A DNA stretch of 64,000 nt from Pseudoips prasinana (lineage: Eukaryota > Arthropoda > Insecta > Lepidoptera > Nolidae). The stretch is from assembly GCA_951640165.1 (NCBI GenBank), contig OX621260.1:25190001-25254000 (forward strand), read 5' to 3'. Every line of letters begins with the position of its first letter. Positions within the stretch are counted from its first letter, which is position 1. The notes below the pieces were generated by a model, which was not told the origin of the DNA, made no database searches, and saw only the letters and a list, made by a program, of their open reading frames with translations. Position numbers and translations under genes: made by a program. This document shows positions 45,293 to 56,847 of the stretch, one piece after another.

Positions 45293-45515
45293 AATAATAT
45301 CCTGGGATTTTTTTTACTCAAGGCCATCTGATGTCAAACTAAACAGAGCTTGTAGTATTTTAACCAAATTTTTTAATACATAGCACCATATAGATAATAA
45401 CACCCAGGCTCAGGACAATCACACATGTTCATGCACACAAATATCTGTCCTAGTTGTGAATCGAACCCAATTCGAAAAGGGTTCGATTACCAACCACTCC
45501 ACCCGGTCCATCGAA
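45293..45515 (-). repeat. SINE family B (diverged)
   Basis: CTGGGATTTTTTTTACTCAA, GGCCATCTGATGTCAAACTA, then CAGGCTCAGGACAATCACAC, GTGAATCGAACCCAATTCG and CCAACCACTCCACC. Confidence 0.8.
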
Positions 45516-45924
45516 AGAAGTTAGGAGATAGATTTTAACACCCAACATGTATTTTGTCGAGAATAAAAAAGGTGTGTAATAAGATGAGATGACCTAAGTG
45601 AGTAGCACATTTTATACTTAACTTATCTATTTAGTTCAGTTTTTGTCTAATGTTTTGTGGCCAGTTTTTATTTGTTCGTTATGTAAGACCTGCTTGTAAA
45701 TTATTGGCAGTTTTTCTCCACCTTAGTCGATTTCATTGTAACGCTTTTTATCATCTATTTTGCCTTGTGTTGTGGCGGTGGAACATCCTTAAATTAAACT
45801 GATGGTATATAAGTCAGCAGAGCGATGCTAAAAGATCGAGTAACGTTGTGTGGGTAGGAGTAGAGAAGACGACTGATCGCTTTAAGCCGATAACAAAGCA
45901 GCATTATTTTTATTATAATAATAA

Positions 45925-46187
45925 TATCCCGGGACATTATTCACACACGGCCATCTGATCCCAAACTAAGCAGAGCTTGTAGGTACTATGGAAATCAGAT
46001 AACGGATATACTACATATACTACTTCTTTTTTTGTGAATTCATACTTATATAGATAATTACACCCAGGCTCAGGACAAACAGACCTGTTCAGGCACACAA
46101 ATATTTGTCCTGGGTGGGAATCGAACCCACGACTGGCGGCGTGAAAAGCAAGCATTTGCTAACCACGCCAACAGGCCCGTCAATTGT
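45925..46187 (-). repeat. tRNA-derived SINE, family B, full length
   Basis: On the minus strand the head is GGGCCTGTTGGCGTGGTTAG and GGGTTCGATTCCCACC (box B). The body is ACAAATATTTGTGTGCCTGA and the tail CCATAGTACCTACAAGCTCT, GATCAGATGGCCGTGTGTGA. One of the best copies in the window. Confidence 0.9.
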
Positions 46188-46202
46188 CAAATATTAGATC
46201 TC

Positions 46203-46395
46203 ATATCAGCTGGATGACGTCCATTCCTGGAAAATGCCTTCTTGATATGCCATAATCGCCACGCTTTGCCAACGGGTTGGCCATCGCAGTATGATGGTCA
46301 TAGTACACAGAGAGACGCCGCTGCCCGTATTCTAGGGGATATGTCCTCGAGACGACTTCTATGCACCCCACGGAATGTGAGGGGGTGGTGATAGT
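46203..46395 (-). repeat. RTE-tailed SINE, family G
   Basis: ATATCAGCTGGATGACGTCC, GATATGCCATAATCGCCACG, GCCAACGGGTTGGCCATCGC, AGACGCCGCTGCCCGT and CACCCCACGGAATGTGAG. Confidence 0.75.
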
Positions 46396-46425
46396 CTTTG
46401 CCTTTTGCTTTATAGTGACATATAT

Positions 46426-46474
46426 CTAGAGGAAGAATTTTGTGTTTCGGACCCACACAGAATTCTTCCTCTGG
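46426..46474. repeat. Short inverted repeat (hairpin)
   Basis: Arms CTAGAGGAAGAATTTTGTGT and ACACAGAATTCTTCCTCTGG pair with two mismatches over 20 bp around a 9-base loop. Confidence 0.85.
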
Positions 46475-46479
46475 ATGTA

Positions 46480-47250
46480 CTTTACCAATTATTACACAAA
46501 AATGAGTAAAGTGTAATAATTTCCTACAGACAATAAATCGCTAGTCTTTTGAATTCTCTTTTCTTTTGAAGTCTTTTGAATCCTGTAATTCTCTAAGTCA
46601 CTGTCCGTTATAATATGTAGTATAAACACAAATGGTAGTTCATCTTTGAACTGTACGCGGATCAATCAATGACCGACTTATTCCACGACCGCATGTTTGT
46701 AAAATGAGTTGACTTCTGACGTCATGATGAGATACTTTCGCCGTCATTCGTTGAGAGAGCTGAGGGTACGCGGATGATGCATAACCTCCCGTCCCATCTC
46801 AGTTTGGTCAGTCTGACACTCAAGTACCTAATTGCAGTGTACAGTTAATGATTATCATTATTTACTATGTATAAATAACATTGCTTTTAACTGTCATCAT
46901 AACGGTTTGTTTTTGATTCATTAAATTAATAGTAAATGGATGCAGATAACTTGATAAGCGTTAATAATGTCGCTAAATTCCTAAACATTTGAAACAAACT
47001 TGTGGTGTGTTCTCATGAGCGCAGACGCAACGCGCAACGGTGTGTCTTTGGGGAAATGAATGTCCCCGGCAGGAAATTATGCTTTATGTATGTGTTTACG
47101 TTGATACAGCCTCGATGGTCACACGCCACTGCTACCGCGTATTCAACCGCAAAGAATAAAGTCTTGGGTAGACGTAAAAAGTATTATTGTAATTTTTCCG
47201 GAAAGAAAAACTCTTTAGTATCCGCGCCCAGTCAAGCAGTTGGCAGTCTT
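46480..47250. other. No recognised feature
   Basis: Unremarkable AT-rich sequence; no exon or repeat family recognised. Confidence 0.4.
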
Positions 47251-47252
47251 AC

Positions 47253-47512
47253 ATATAATATAATAATAACATGTAGGGACAATGTCACACAGATCATCCT
47301 AGCCCCAAACTAAGCAAAGCTTGTACTATGGGTACCAGGCGACGATATACATACTTATATAGATAGATAAATACTTAAATACATAGAAAACATCCATGAC
47401 TCAGAAACAAATATTCGTGCTCATCACACAAATATTTGCACTTACCGGGATTCGAACCCAGGACCACCAGCTTCGTAGGCAGGAGCACTACCAACTAGGC
47501 TATGGTGACCGT
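47253..47512 (-). repeat. tRNA-derived SINE, family A, full length
   Basis: The uninterrupted counterpart of the split copy at 32750/40437: TAGGGACAATGTCACACAGA, CGATATACATACTTATATAG, CATCCATGACTCAGAAACAA, GGGATTCGAACCCAGG, ending CCAACTAGGCTATGGTGACC. Confidence 0.93.
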
Positions 47513-47519
47513 ATATATA

Positions 47520-48842
47520 ATATTGCAGAGATGCAAACCTGCTAAGTCAGGGCTAGGTCTCGCCTAGGTTATCGTTGGATTGACGTCCCATCTGACTCTC
47601 ATGGCGACTCTTGTATGTTTTGTTCTATATCAGCATCTCAAATGGCGAAGAACCTCCACTTCCACCAGATAACGGCATTATTCTGTTCTGGTCCTTGGTG
47701 ATAGTAACGATGTCAGAGGTCGTGAGAGAACTGGGACTGGTGTCATGGGCGGTAACCAGTTACTATCCACCATACACGGACGTTTGTTTGTTTTCGAGCT
47801 CAAATATAAAAAGAATAGAGGGAGGAAATGAAGAGTGAAGCTGTCTAAATGTAAACTTATACCCTATATTAATGTACTTGATTCTGTTGCAATGGCCGCC
47901 ATAGCTGAAATTGGCCTAGGCTTTTCAGTGTCCCGTCTTTATTGTTATCCATTTAGGCGGTCATCATCATCATCTTGCGCCTTTTCATTGTTCAGGCCCA
48001 TTATAGCCATATCCTCCTTCGCACAATTAATTAATCTTTTCCTTGGCATTCCTCTACTCATATGTATTTATAGCTCTCCACATTATCCTAACACGATGCC
48101 TGTCCACATATGTAGGTTTCGGGTCTACATATAAAAGCCCATGTCATGACATGACAGACAACTACCAGCCATCTTTTCATTCAGTGGGAACTGATTCCCC
48201 ATTGTATCCATCATCATCACTGTATCAATGCCACTTGCGAACTGATTCCCCATTGTATCCATCATCAAGCCCTTATTAACGGTCTTCAAGAATGAGGATT
48301 ACAATTTTTTAATATATGTTAAGCGAATTCTTCTTTAAATTTGAATTTTATAGCATTATACGCAATGCAAAGCGTTTATCTAATCTCAAAAATGGGAAAT
48401 CATAATGCGAATTCTTCTTTATTTATAATAATTGTTGTTTATTCGACGTTATTCGTGCTTTCGAAGTGGTTGCATCGGATGCATTTTTTTTTGAAATATC
48501 TAAATTTGTGATGAGGTAGTGAAGATCTATTTTGGTTGCGGAACAATGGCCAATGTTTGGCGGGCAGCAAACTTGTAGTAAAAATGTCGTTATGGTCTAT
48601 GAATGCGCCGGCGAGGACGCTCGCCCTAGGTCGCTCCATGGCCAAGCTTCACGCGTCATTGCGCGTTGTATAAGCTACACCCGAGCCGTGACTACCTCGT
48701 GAACGGTGCAAATGTCTCGGGCAGGTACCGGGCTATACGTAACAGATATCAACTCTCGCTTACGTTCATGTAAATGAGTATCTGAAGGCATTGATGCAGT
48801 AAACATATTGGAAATATCATTTTCGTTATCATTTATTATATA
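47520..48842. other. No gene recognised; contains a short tandem duplication
   Basis: The 27-bp segment ACTGATTCCCCATTGTATCC plus ATCATCA occurs at 48190-48216 and 48241-48267. GC content rises at 48600-48740, but I see no exon. Confidence 0.45.
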
Positions 48843-49314
48843 CTAGCTGTCCCGGCGAACTGCGTACTATCATATTTTATGCCATCAGTACAGACAGTTA
48901 AGTTAAAGTGTAATATTTTAATAATTATTTTCATCATCATATTTCCCGAAATACGTCCACTGCTGGACAAAGGCCCCCCAAAGATCTCAACAATTGGTGG
49001 CTGGGCTGGTCTTGCGCTATTCGCATCCAGCAGTTTCCAGCGACCCGCACTAGATCATCGGTCTATCTTGTAGGGCCCACGCTGCGTCTAATTTAATGCA
49101 TTGTATTGTGCAACATTTTTCGGAGCGAACAAATAATGCTGATGAAAGAACAACAAAAAAAAACAACGTCTCACAGTTTTCTGTCATTTTTTTTGTACTA
49201 ACCTTCTGACAATATCGAACACATATAAGAAAGATTTATCCAATTTGGTGCAGTCGTTTGGAAATTATGAGCGTACATACATTTCGGTTATTTATTTTTA
49301 TTTAGATAGATAGA
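48843..49314 (-). mobile_element. Helitron-like element with nested RTE-type fragment
   Basis: CTAGCTGTCCCGGCGAACTG at the left edge and, on the minus strand, TCTATCTATCTAAATAAAAA at the right edge fit Helitron ends. Inside, 48935-49085 is an RTE-like piece (CATCATCATATTTCCCG, CGTCCACTGCTGGACAAAGG, TCCAGCAGTTTCCAGCGACC). Confidence 0.65.
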
Positions 49315-49810
49315 TTTTAGTCTGTACCGTAACAAAAGTAACGAAGCCCATTTGTTGAAATCAGTTTAGTCGAGTAGGCTACAAGTAGTGTTAAACGAAA
49401 GTGAAGGAAATGAAACATATAACAATAATTCACTGGTAAAGAAAGAAACTATGGTTTAATTAATAGGCAAAACTGTCAACTCACAATGACGTATAAAATT
49501 TACTGCACAATAATTTTGAATATCTACTGAAAACAGCAGATAGCCATAAAAAATAAATTGAATATAAAGTGTTCCAAAAAAGGTTCGATTCGTGACAGGT
49601 AGCAAACATGAAACTGATATACTTACATACAACCTAAATACAGAACCCTTCTGTCGTTGGAGGTTCGTTATTATTATCCTGTTCTTTGCAAAGTTCAACA
49701 ATCGTTCTGTTCGTACAGTCAGTCAGGTCCTATATGTATAAAGTAACGACAATATAATTATCTTCCATAATACTGGGGCTAATAATATCATGTAAGTGGA
49801 TAGTAGGTTT

Positions 49811-49945
49811 AAAAGAGTCTTATTCGTAGTCGTAAGCGTCCCACGTTATGCCAAAGATATTATATACTATCATAAGGTATCTATTATATTATATAATATC
49901 TGTGGCATAATGTGGGACGCTTACGACTACGAATAGGACTCTTTT
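49811..49945. mobile_element. Foldback element (long inverted repeat), 135 bp
   Basis: Arms of about 56 bp (49811-49866 and 49890-49945; for example TCGTAGTCGTAAGCGTCCCA and its complement) differ at about three positions and enclose a loop of about 23 bases rich in A/T. It could be a MITE or a hairpin RNA source. Confidence 0.9.
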
Positions 49946-49949
49946 ACAA

Positions 49950-50095
49950 GAAACAGGCTTGAGTGTTTCTAAGAGGGGTAGACAGAAACGGATTTCCATT
50001 TGTCACGAACACACCCTTTTTGTCTCGTTTACTGTCATTATATTCTTCATACATGCTCGCCGTTTGACGGTCCTTCTAACCTTATTTTTTTACGT
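49950..50095 (-). mobile_element. LINE 3'-end fragment
   Basis: GAAACAGGCTTGAGTG..GAGGGGTAGACAGAAACGG, CGTTTACTGTCATTATATTC and TTCATACATGCTCGCCG. Same family as 18965-19130. Confidence 0.6.
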
Positions 50096-50111
50096 GGTGG
50101 AAATGCTCGAA

Positions 50112-50450
50112 TGGCATGTCATGTAGGGCTCGAACCACTAAAACCACCAGGGTAGCCAGCTTCACAGTGCTTGTAGCGGGGGCTCTGGGTACTCGTGAAG
50201 GATTTCGCCAGTACCCCCGCTGTACACTGCAGCCTCCGCGAGGTTCTCACCCGGGGAGGGGAAGGGGCACGAATGCCTCCCCCCCTCCCCAGCACGCACA
50301 AGCGTGTTTAGGCAACCTGAGCTTCAGCAGGTTGCCTCTTCCCGGGGCCGCTTATACAAGACGTGTGGAGTTCCTCTCGTCCAAACGCCAACGATCCCGG
50401 AGTAGGTGGGTACTTCTGACCTGGCCTTTCTTGAGAACATCTTCCACTTG
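50112..50450 (+). repeat. GC-rich dispersed repeat J, copy 1
   Basis: The segment CCTGAGCTTCAGCAGGTTGC, CTCTTCCCGGGGCCGC, TTATACAAGACGTGTGGAGT (50317-50371) recurs at 55541-55595. The upstream part is rich in C and G (CACCCGGGGAGGGGAAGGGG). Probably part of a LINE. I cannot assign its clade. Confidence 0.6.
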
Positions 50451-50819
50451 CACCTGAATACGTCTCGCAAAAATAGTTACCCCCCGATTAAACCGACCGC
50501 TATGGTCCATGTAACATTATCACATACTAATTTAGCCGAATGTACCTGCTATGGACTTCGCTTTAATCAGTTAGTAACAGGTCTTTGAATGCATCTCACG
50601 TTTAATCTCTCGAGTGCGGTACTCATTATTGTCTATTGTGAAGACGAAGGTCAGTTTTTGAACTGAACAGGAAGTTCAACCGTTTTTGTAGCCTCCAAAT
50701 TAAACGGTCCCTTCGAAAAGTTGTCCTATCGTAGCTAGAAAGTCATCCTTGACAGCATCATCTCCTAAAAGACTATATGTCACCGTGACGAAGATAGATT
50801 ACTAGAAGATATATTAAGA

Positions 50820-50963
50820 CTAGCTGTGCCTCGCGGTGTTAAACTTTACAAATTATAGCCTATGTGTTAATCCAGGGTGTCAGCTAACTCCATACCAAAT
50901 TTTATTTAAATCCCTCCAGCCGTTTAGACGTGACACAGTTTCGGTTTTATAATATTAGTGTGA
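50820..50963 (-). mobile_element. Short non-autonomous Helitron
   Basis: CTAG at 50820-50823 after host A; on the minus strand it begins TCACACTAATATTATAAAAC at 50963. The terminal hairpin is damaged (CTCGCGGTGTT). Confidence 0.8.
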
Positions 50964-51074
50964 TAACATCGGACCGTTTGAGTGATGTACCTTGAAAGGG
51001 TATTGCGGAAGTCTTATAATTTCCCGTGTTTTTCGAACACATGGCGAACGATGTTATTATATTAATATAATAAT

Positions 51075-51322
51075 AATATAATATCTAGGGACAATGTCAC
51101 ACAGATCATCCTAGCCCCAAACTAAGCAAAGCTTGTACTATGGGTACCAGGCGACGATATACATACTTATATAGATAAATAAATACTTATATACATAGAA
51201 AACATCCATGACTCCCAAATAAATATTCATGCTCATCACACAAATATTTGCACTTACCGGGATTCGAACCCAGGACCACCAGCTTCGTAGGCAGGAGCAC
51301 TACCAACTAGGCTATGTGATCT
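51075..51322 (-). repeat. tRNA-derived SINE, family A, full length
   Basis: TCTAGGGACAATGTCACACA through GGGATTCGAACCCAGG to CCAACTAGGCTATGTGAT. Confidence 0.92.
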
Positions 51323-51429
51323 TTACTTTGAACTGGCGTCAGTGTGAGTGTTGTTCAAGCCAGCAAGATATGACTTTTCTGTAGTCTCAAGTTTAAAAAT
51401 TCATTTATTCCGTAAATTTTAAACATTTA

Positions 51430-51985
51430 TGTAGATTTGTTATTTTTTTAACCACACGGTGTAGTGCATCATGTGGCAGCTACTGTGAAACACTGCCAGA
51501 AAACACAGTAGGAATTTTGTTTTATAAAATTCACTTGGGTCAATTACATGTTTATTATGTTTGTTAACTTGAAACAATTCAATCCCAAGCACTTTTGTCA
51601 CTTAAAAAATCGGAAATTTTGTAATGTGCCCTGTTTCATTGTTTTAATTAATGAATGAAATATTTAGTTGCCAGAATTGTAGTCGTTACAGATGTCATAA
51701 ATTATGGTTTGAGTTTCTAGACAGTTCACTATAGAATAAGCATGTATTTTTTTTGTAGTTGATACAATTAGTAATAACATACAAATAACTTAAACATATT
51801 GTGTCAATATTGATACAGATAAAGATTGACAAAGTGAAATAAACTAGTTAAAAAGGTCACGAAAATCATCGGGTAGTAAATAGCGTATTATAATTGGGTA
51901 ATTTAAACTTATTGGTAGACAATTCTCTAATATCATTGGAGGTTTCTTATACAGTCTTATACATTGTCTAGCCGGATTGTTAGGG
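51430..51985 (-). mobile_element. LINE ORF2 C-terminus and 3' UTR fragment, copy 1
   Basis: Shares AACACTGCCAGAAAACACAG, CAATCCCAAGCACTTTTGTC and the TTCTCTAATATCATTGGA region with 57990-58280. The minus-strand codons resemble the end of a Jockey/CR1-like ORF2. About 200 bp of unrelated sequence separate the two conserved blocks. Confidence 0.6.
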
Positions 51986-52036
51986 TCAGGTCTAATAAGG
52001 ATTTCAGGCTTTGGGTTTCACATACACGCGACGGAA

Positions 52037-52239
52037 TCTATATATATAAAAATCAATGCCACTTTTCGTTGTAATGTTATAAGTGTTATAACTCAACAAC
52101 GCCTTTTCCGATTTGGCTAATTTTGGTCTTGAATTATTCGTGGAAGTCCAGGGAAGGTTTGTACCTAGAATATAATTTAAAAAAGTATTGAAAAACTTTT
52201 ATTACAATGCCTTATACGTAGCGAAGCACGTACTGGGTA
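52037..52239 (+). mobile_element. Helitron-like fragment without its 3' end
   Basis: Starts TCTATATATATAAAAATCAA after host A. Close to its right limit it reads GTAGCGAAGCACGTACTGGG, which normally runs into a CTAG end, but it stops where the palindrome at 52240 begins. Confidence 0.6.
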
Positions 52240-52345
52240 TACATTAATTCAGCTTACTTGGTAGTTCGTACAGATAACTTATACAGTACTAGCGAGTACT
52301 GTATAAGTTATCTGTACGAACTACCAAGTAAGCTGAATTAATGTA
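52240..52345. repeat. Perfect palindrome, 51-bp arms, 4-base loop
   Basis: The left arm 52240-52290 (starting TACATTAATTCAGC) and right arm 52295-52345 are exact reverse complements around AGCG. No mismatch was found over 51 pairs. Confidence 0.97.
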
Positions 52346-52416
52346 TTTTGCATCACGCACTCACCCCAGCGCTAAGTAAGGAAGTATGATATTCTATCCA
52401 GCAGGTATATAAATGA

Positions 52417-52720
52417 CTAGCTGTGCCCCGCGGTTTCACTCGCGTTAAATTTTATAAATTATCATAGCTTCCCCCCCGTAGGTGATAATATGTAGCCTAT
52501 ATGTTGACCCGTCCTCTTAGTACTATTCATGCAAAAATTGAAGTAAATCCATGCAGTACTTTTTGAGTTTAGCCCAGACATACATACAGACAAACCGACA
52601 AAAATTCTAATAACTATATTTTTGGCTTTACTATCGATTGTAGATCAGGCCACAAGAATATTTAAAAAAAAAAATTCTATGTACAGTTTGATTTTACTAC
52701 GATTTTATTATAAGTATAGA
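52417..52720 (-). mobile_element. Non-autonomous Helitron, 304 bp
   Basis: CTAG at 52417-52420 preceded by A; on the minus strand it starts TCTATACTTATAATAAAATC at 52720 after host A. Same subfamily as 16240-16552 (TAGCCTATATGTTGACCCG, CCATGCAGTACTTTTTGAG). Confidence 0.87.
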
Positions 52721-53135
52721 TTACAATAAGTTATATTTACGAGGTCTTGTGTGCTAGATTTATGCAAATTATTGCAATACGCGTTATTGTCCCATTGTCG
52801 AGACGGGAAGTATGATATTCAATCCCTTCCAAATACGGGTAAATGATTATAATAAATAATTCTGAACTGACAAATAATTAGTTTAAGTTTCTACGACTTC
52901 AATCCAGTTTATAAACAACCGGACAATAAACCTGGATAATAGATACCCTACATGTTATTCCGGATTAAGATCAAGCTTCGTTTCAAATTTCAATCGGATT
53001 ACTTCAGAAAGCATGGCTATCTAGACTCCTGCCTCTCTTCGAAATCAGTGAAATCACAGAGAAACAGAGTCCCTGTGAACATGGAAAACGGTTGAACGTT
53101 GTAGAGGGATATGGGTCTTTGCCACCATGCTAGCC
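52721..53135. other. No recognised feature
   Basis: AT-rich sequence between a Helitron and a SINE. Confidence 0.4.
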
Positions 53136-53139
53136 ATGC

Positions 53140-53365
53140 TACCCTAGTGTCAGAGTTGTTCAAGCCCATTAAGGCATGTGACATGGCTTAACGACTATTG
53201 CCTAATGGCTACAACCAGGACCGATAGCTCAACGTGCCCTCCGAAGAATGGAGATGCTCAGAAAAACATCACTTCAGCGGTCACCCATCTAAGGGATGAC
53301 CGCGAGCCTAGTTGCTTAACCTTGCAGATAGGTGAGAGTATCTGGCTATGAGCAATGAAGTAAAT
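53140..53365 (-). repeat. 5S rRNA-derived SINE, family E
   Basis: On the minus strand: AAGGTTAAGCAACTAGGC, CGCGGTCATCCC, TTAGATGGGTGACCGC, then the tail with AGCCATGTCACATGCC. The 5S box C wording is preserved. Confidence 0.85.
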
Positions 53366-53877
53366 GCATGAAGATATCTTATGAAAAACAGAGGCATGCT
53401 TACGGAATAGACGTTAGTAATAGATACCTCTAAAAATAAAACGTCATTTGTTGTAAGTTATTTTAGTAATTAACGTGTAAACTCTATGGATGATAAGAAT
53501 TATCTCGTGGTCGCGTAGCTATGGCCTTGGTTCAGTTTACAACACTTCCTTCTTGCGATGAGGCGCGTCTTATTTGCACGAACTTTTTGTATCGGCTAAA
53601 TCATTTAATAAAAATTTGCATGTACAAAAAAGTCGTGTGGTGTTCCTTAATCTGAGGTAGTTACCCAGAGTTCTTTGTAATATATTGTAAAATACAGTGG
53701 GTCAGTAAAGCGTGAATTGTTATATCCAGAGTGTTGATAACACTACCCATTAATTTGAAAACTTAATTAGTTGAAGATTCATTATGTTTGTGAATATTAT
53801 TTCTTACTATCAGAACATAATACGGGAAAGTTTTCTAACGCGTCCTAACTTACAGTTGAACTAGGTTAATTATAATA
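53366..53877. other. No recognised feature
   Basis: No repeat or exon recognised. Confidence 0.4.
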
Positions 53878-54025
53878 ATATCCTGGGACATTATTCACAC
53901 ACGGCCATCTGATTCCAAACTACGCAGAGCCAGATAGAAACCAGATAACTGATGTACTACACTACTACTTTTGTTTTGTAAATACATACTTATATAGATA
54001 ATTACACCCATACTCAGGACAATCC
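53878..54025 (-). repeat. SINE family B, tail only
   Basis: TCCTGGGACATTATTCACAC, GGCCATCTGATTCCAAACTA, ACTTATATAGATAATTACAC, ending near CAGGACAATCC. No tRNA-like head. Confidence 0.82.
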
Positions 54026-54084
54026 ACTGCACTTCCTTTTTACTAAAACGAACCATTTTTAAGGCAGCTGATATTATATAAAGA

Positions 54085-54378
54085 CGGGTAGGGCACAGCG
54101 CTCATTCGCTCAAAGAGCAGCCCGACTGGGGAAGTACCTCCACCTTACAGAAGACATACTTTAATAATAGCATTAATTACTTTAGTGTTGTGTTTTTGCG
54201 TGTGAGTAAGGTCGCCAGAGCTCATTGGGGTGGGGGGAAGGGTCAGCAACACTTGTTTGCTGACTCTTAGAGGCCGGTAACGCACCCGTGACACCTCTGG
54301 TGTTGCGGGCGTACATGGGCGGCGGTGATCACTTACCATCAGGTGACCCGTTTGCTCGTTTGTCGCCCTATGCCATAA
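54085..54378 (+). mobile_element. Dispersed lepidopteran repeat, LINE 3'-end-like
   Basis: GACGGGTAGGGCACAGCGCT, CAGCCCGACTGGGGAAGTAC, GTGAGTAAGGTCGCCAGAGC, GTGTTGCGGGCG and TTACCATCAGGTGACCCGTT, ending in an A-run. I recognise this order as a repeat common in moths and butterflies; the assignment to a LINE 3' end is an inference. Confidence 0.65.
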
Positions 54379-54834
54379 AAAAAAATTAGATGAGATTTAG
54401 CACAAGCTAATAGGGTTCAAAATATGGTGGCAACTATGCCGTCCGGTCGTATCTTTGTCCCCCAGGGACCGCGGTTTCGACTCCCGTTTTGAACAAATCT
54501 TTGTTTAATAACTACGATATATTTCAGGGTACGGTTGGTTCAGGGAGTACTCCATTCCCCGGAGATCACGTGGAGCCGTTGGAGCTAATATAATATGACA
54601 TGTAGTCTAACCATCTTACTAAGATTTCATAATTTTTGTTAATGGCCAATATGTTTAATAAAACTGCATGAAGTGTTGCATAATTTCATACTTTAATCAT
54701 TATTACTTATTTTGAATTATATACGGTTGGAGAAGTTACGAATACATAGGTACCAACCAAACAAAAATAATACTAAAGACATCAACATAATAGTATCATA
54801 ATATAGCATGACTGGTATGTTACTGTGTGGCTGA

Positions 54835-55035
54835 TTATCATCCCCTCTCACCCTGTGGGGGGGCGTAGAAGTAGCCTACTAGAGAACGGGCAGCAATCTC
54901 TTTTTGTGTACTATGGTCACACTGCGATCCTCAACCCGTCTGCCAAGCGTGGCAATTTTGGCATATCCTTCCAAAGGAGCATCCCTTGTGAAGGCCTTTG
55001 TCCAGCAGTGGACGACATTAAACGTTTGAGATGAT
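54835..55035 (+). repeat. RTE-tailed SINE, family G
   Basis: CATCCCCTCTCACCCTGTGG, GGGGCGTAGAAGTAGCC, GAGAACGGGCAGCA, CGTCTGCCAAGCGTGGCAAT and AAGGCCTTTGTCCAGCAGTG. Confidence 0.78.
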
Positions 55036-55404
55036 TTTCATAAAAAATGTTATTCTTACAATTCTTCAAAAGTATTATAATAAAAAGAAAACGAGGTCAT
55101 CAGACTGAAGCGAAATTTCTTACTCTTTGAATATAACATTGTTTTTAATTACTCATTTATTATTAATCTGCTATAATGAATATTTCGTTGCGATAGTGGG
55201 AAAGCTAGATTTTATCAGAACTCAATTTATATTGAATGCGAAATGCTTAAAATATTCCATTTTTACTTAGTTCTCCTTGAATTTTCAGAAGAATAAATAT
55301 GCTGAATAATTCATGCGTGATAACGATGTTGACGTTTGACGACACTTGAGCAGGAGCGACATGCAATAACACCAGCTTAGCCAATTACAATTATGCATTG
55401 AGTC

Positions 55405-55525
55405 TTAATCATGTCAGCTGACAAAGGCCTCCCCAAAAGATTTCCACCATGGATATGTCATAATCGAAACGATTGGCAGACGCGTTGGCGATCGCAGTAA
55501 GATGGTCATAGTACTTATAAAAACG
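55405..55525 (-). repeat. RTE-tailed SINE, family G, fragment
   Basis: AATCATGTCAGCTGACAAAGGC, CATAATCGAAACGATTGGCA and GACGCGTTGGCGATCGCAGT. Confidence 0.65.
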
Positions 55526-55529
55526 CTGC

Positions 55530-55695
55530 TGGCATGGCAGCCTGAGCTACAGCAGGTTACCTCTTCCCGGGACCGCTTATACAAGACGAGTGGAGTTCTC
55601 CTTCCCCCCCCCCCCCCAAACGGCGCCCAGCCGGGGAGAAGCCAGCCGGGCTCCGCATACTCTCTCGCGCTAGGATTAGCTCCCAGCGCCGCTTA
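55530..55695 (+). repeat. GC-rich dispersed repeat J, copy 2, with a poly-C run
   Basis: AGCCTGAGCTACAGCAGGTT, CCGCTTATACAAGACGAGTG, then a run of about 14 C at 55604-55617. The downstream part is GGCGCCCAGCCGGGGAGAAG. Confidence 0.7.
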
Positions 55696-56335
55696 GGTGA
55701 CCATCTAAGATAACATAAACGTATTTCTTATGTTAGTACTTTATGTAATTTATTCTAAGTATTATGTAAAGAGATAAGAATTACATTTAATATAGTATTG
55801 TTGATAGTATTACATTTAATAATTATTTTACTCTTTAGAATTGGAAATACATTTAATAAAAACATTTAGTTAAATCTTTCGAATGGTTTAGTGTTATCTG
55901 TAAATTTTCATTTATATTTGCTCAATAATCGTATTCAAGTTGGGTTATTAAACATTTATGCGATTGGGCTAACGATTTCGTAACTGTTCGTTTTTACATA
56001 ACTAGCATTGTGTACATTCATCGCACCTCCAATTCCAGGATTACAACAAGTTTTAACCATTGAATTAATAGAGTCGAAACGTCAATAATTTTTGCATTAT
56101 TTCGCAAAATGTAGTTTTACAAGTAGCTCAATTTCATGGGTAGGTCGAGCTGCTTAATTATCGGTATTCGGTTATATTGAATTTAAGTGATCAAAAATAT
56201 ACCCATATTTCGTAAATGTAATTCTGATTTAAATTGGATTAGGTGTGTAGATCACTATTAGAATAACATGACCATTGCACAGCGACCTGTGGGTGTCTTA
56301 AAAGGCTACTAAGGGATACACCAGAGTCGTGTGTA
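55696..56335. other. No recognised feature
   Basis: AT-rich; nothing recognised. Confidence 0.4.
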
Positions 56336-56348
56336 CGGCCACCAAAAA

Positions 56349-56490
56349 CCTTCCAAATGGCAATCCATTTGGAAGGTAAGGTGTATGGTTTTGGTTTGGA
56401 AGGTGGGACTTAGGCCTCCCCCAAAGGTTATAACCAAAGTTATAGAACCTTTGGGGGAGACCTATGTCCCGCTGTGGACGATATCAGGAT
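56349..56490. mobile_element. Double-hairpin foldback repeat
   Basis: Two adjacent perfect inverted repeats: CCTTCCAAATGG/CCATTTGGAAGG (56349-56376) and CTCCCCCAAAGGTT/AACCTTTGGGGGAG (56416-56459). The right edge CCCGCTGTGGACGATATCAG resembles an RTE-tailed repeat end. Confidence 0.75.
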
Positions 56491-56636
56491 GAAGAATTAA
56501 TCACTTAGTACCAAAGATAACTTGTTTTCTTATTTTGAAGTTGATAGTTCTTAATTTGAGATTTAAACTTAAAATTTGTGAATGTTGATAGTCTTCTCGA
56601 TTTAGTGTCGTATAAAAAAGACTAGTACCAGTAGTG

Positions 56637-56800
56637 ACTGGCCTATTAGTCTAGTGGTTTAGTGACCCTGACTGCTAAGTCAGAGGTCGTGGGTTCGATC
56701 CAGTACAAATCTTTGTGTGATTAGTACGATTATTTGTTCTGTGTATTTCTTTTGAAATTTATAATTGTGTTTATCAGTGTTTTTGTTGACATTGCCTGGT
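56637..56800 (+). repeat. tRNA-derived SINE, family D (best copy)
   Basis: Box A in TTAGTCTAGTGG and box B in GTGGGTTCGATCC. The body is CAAATCTTTGTGTGATTAGT and TATTTGTTCTGTGTATTTC. Confidence 0.85.
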
Positions 56801-56847
56801 TTGGGATGTTTCAGATGGCAGTGTTTCGCATTGGACTATTGGTACAC

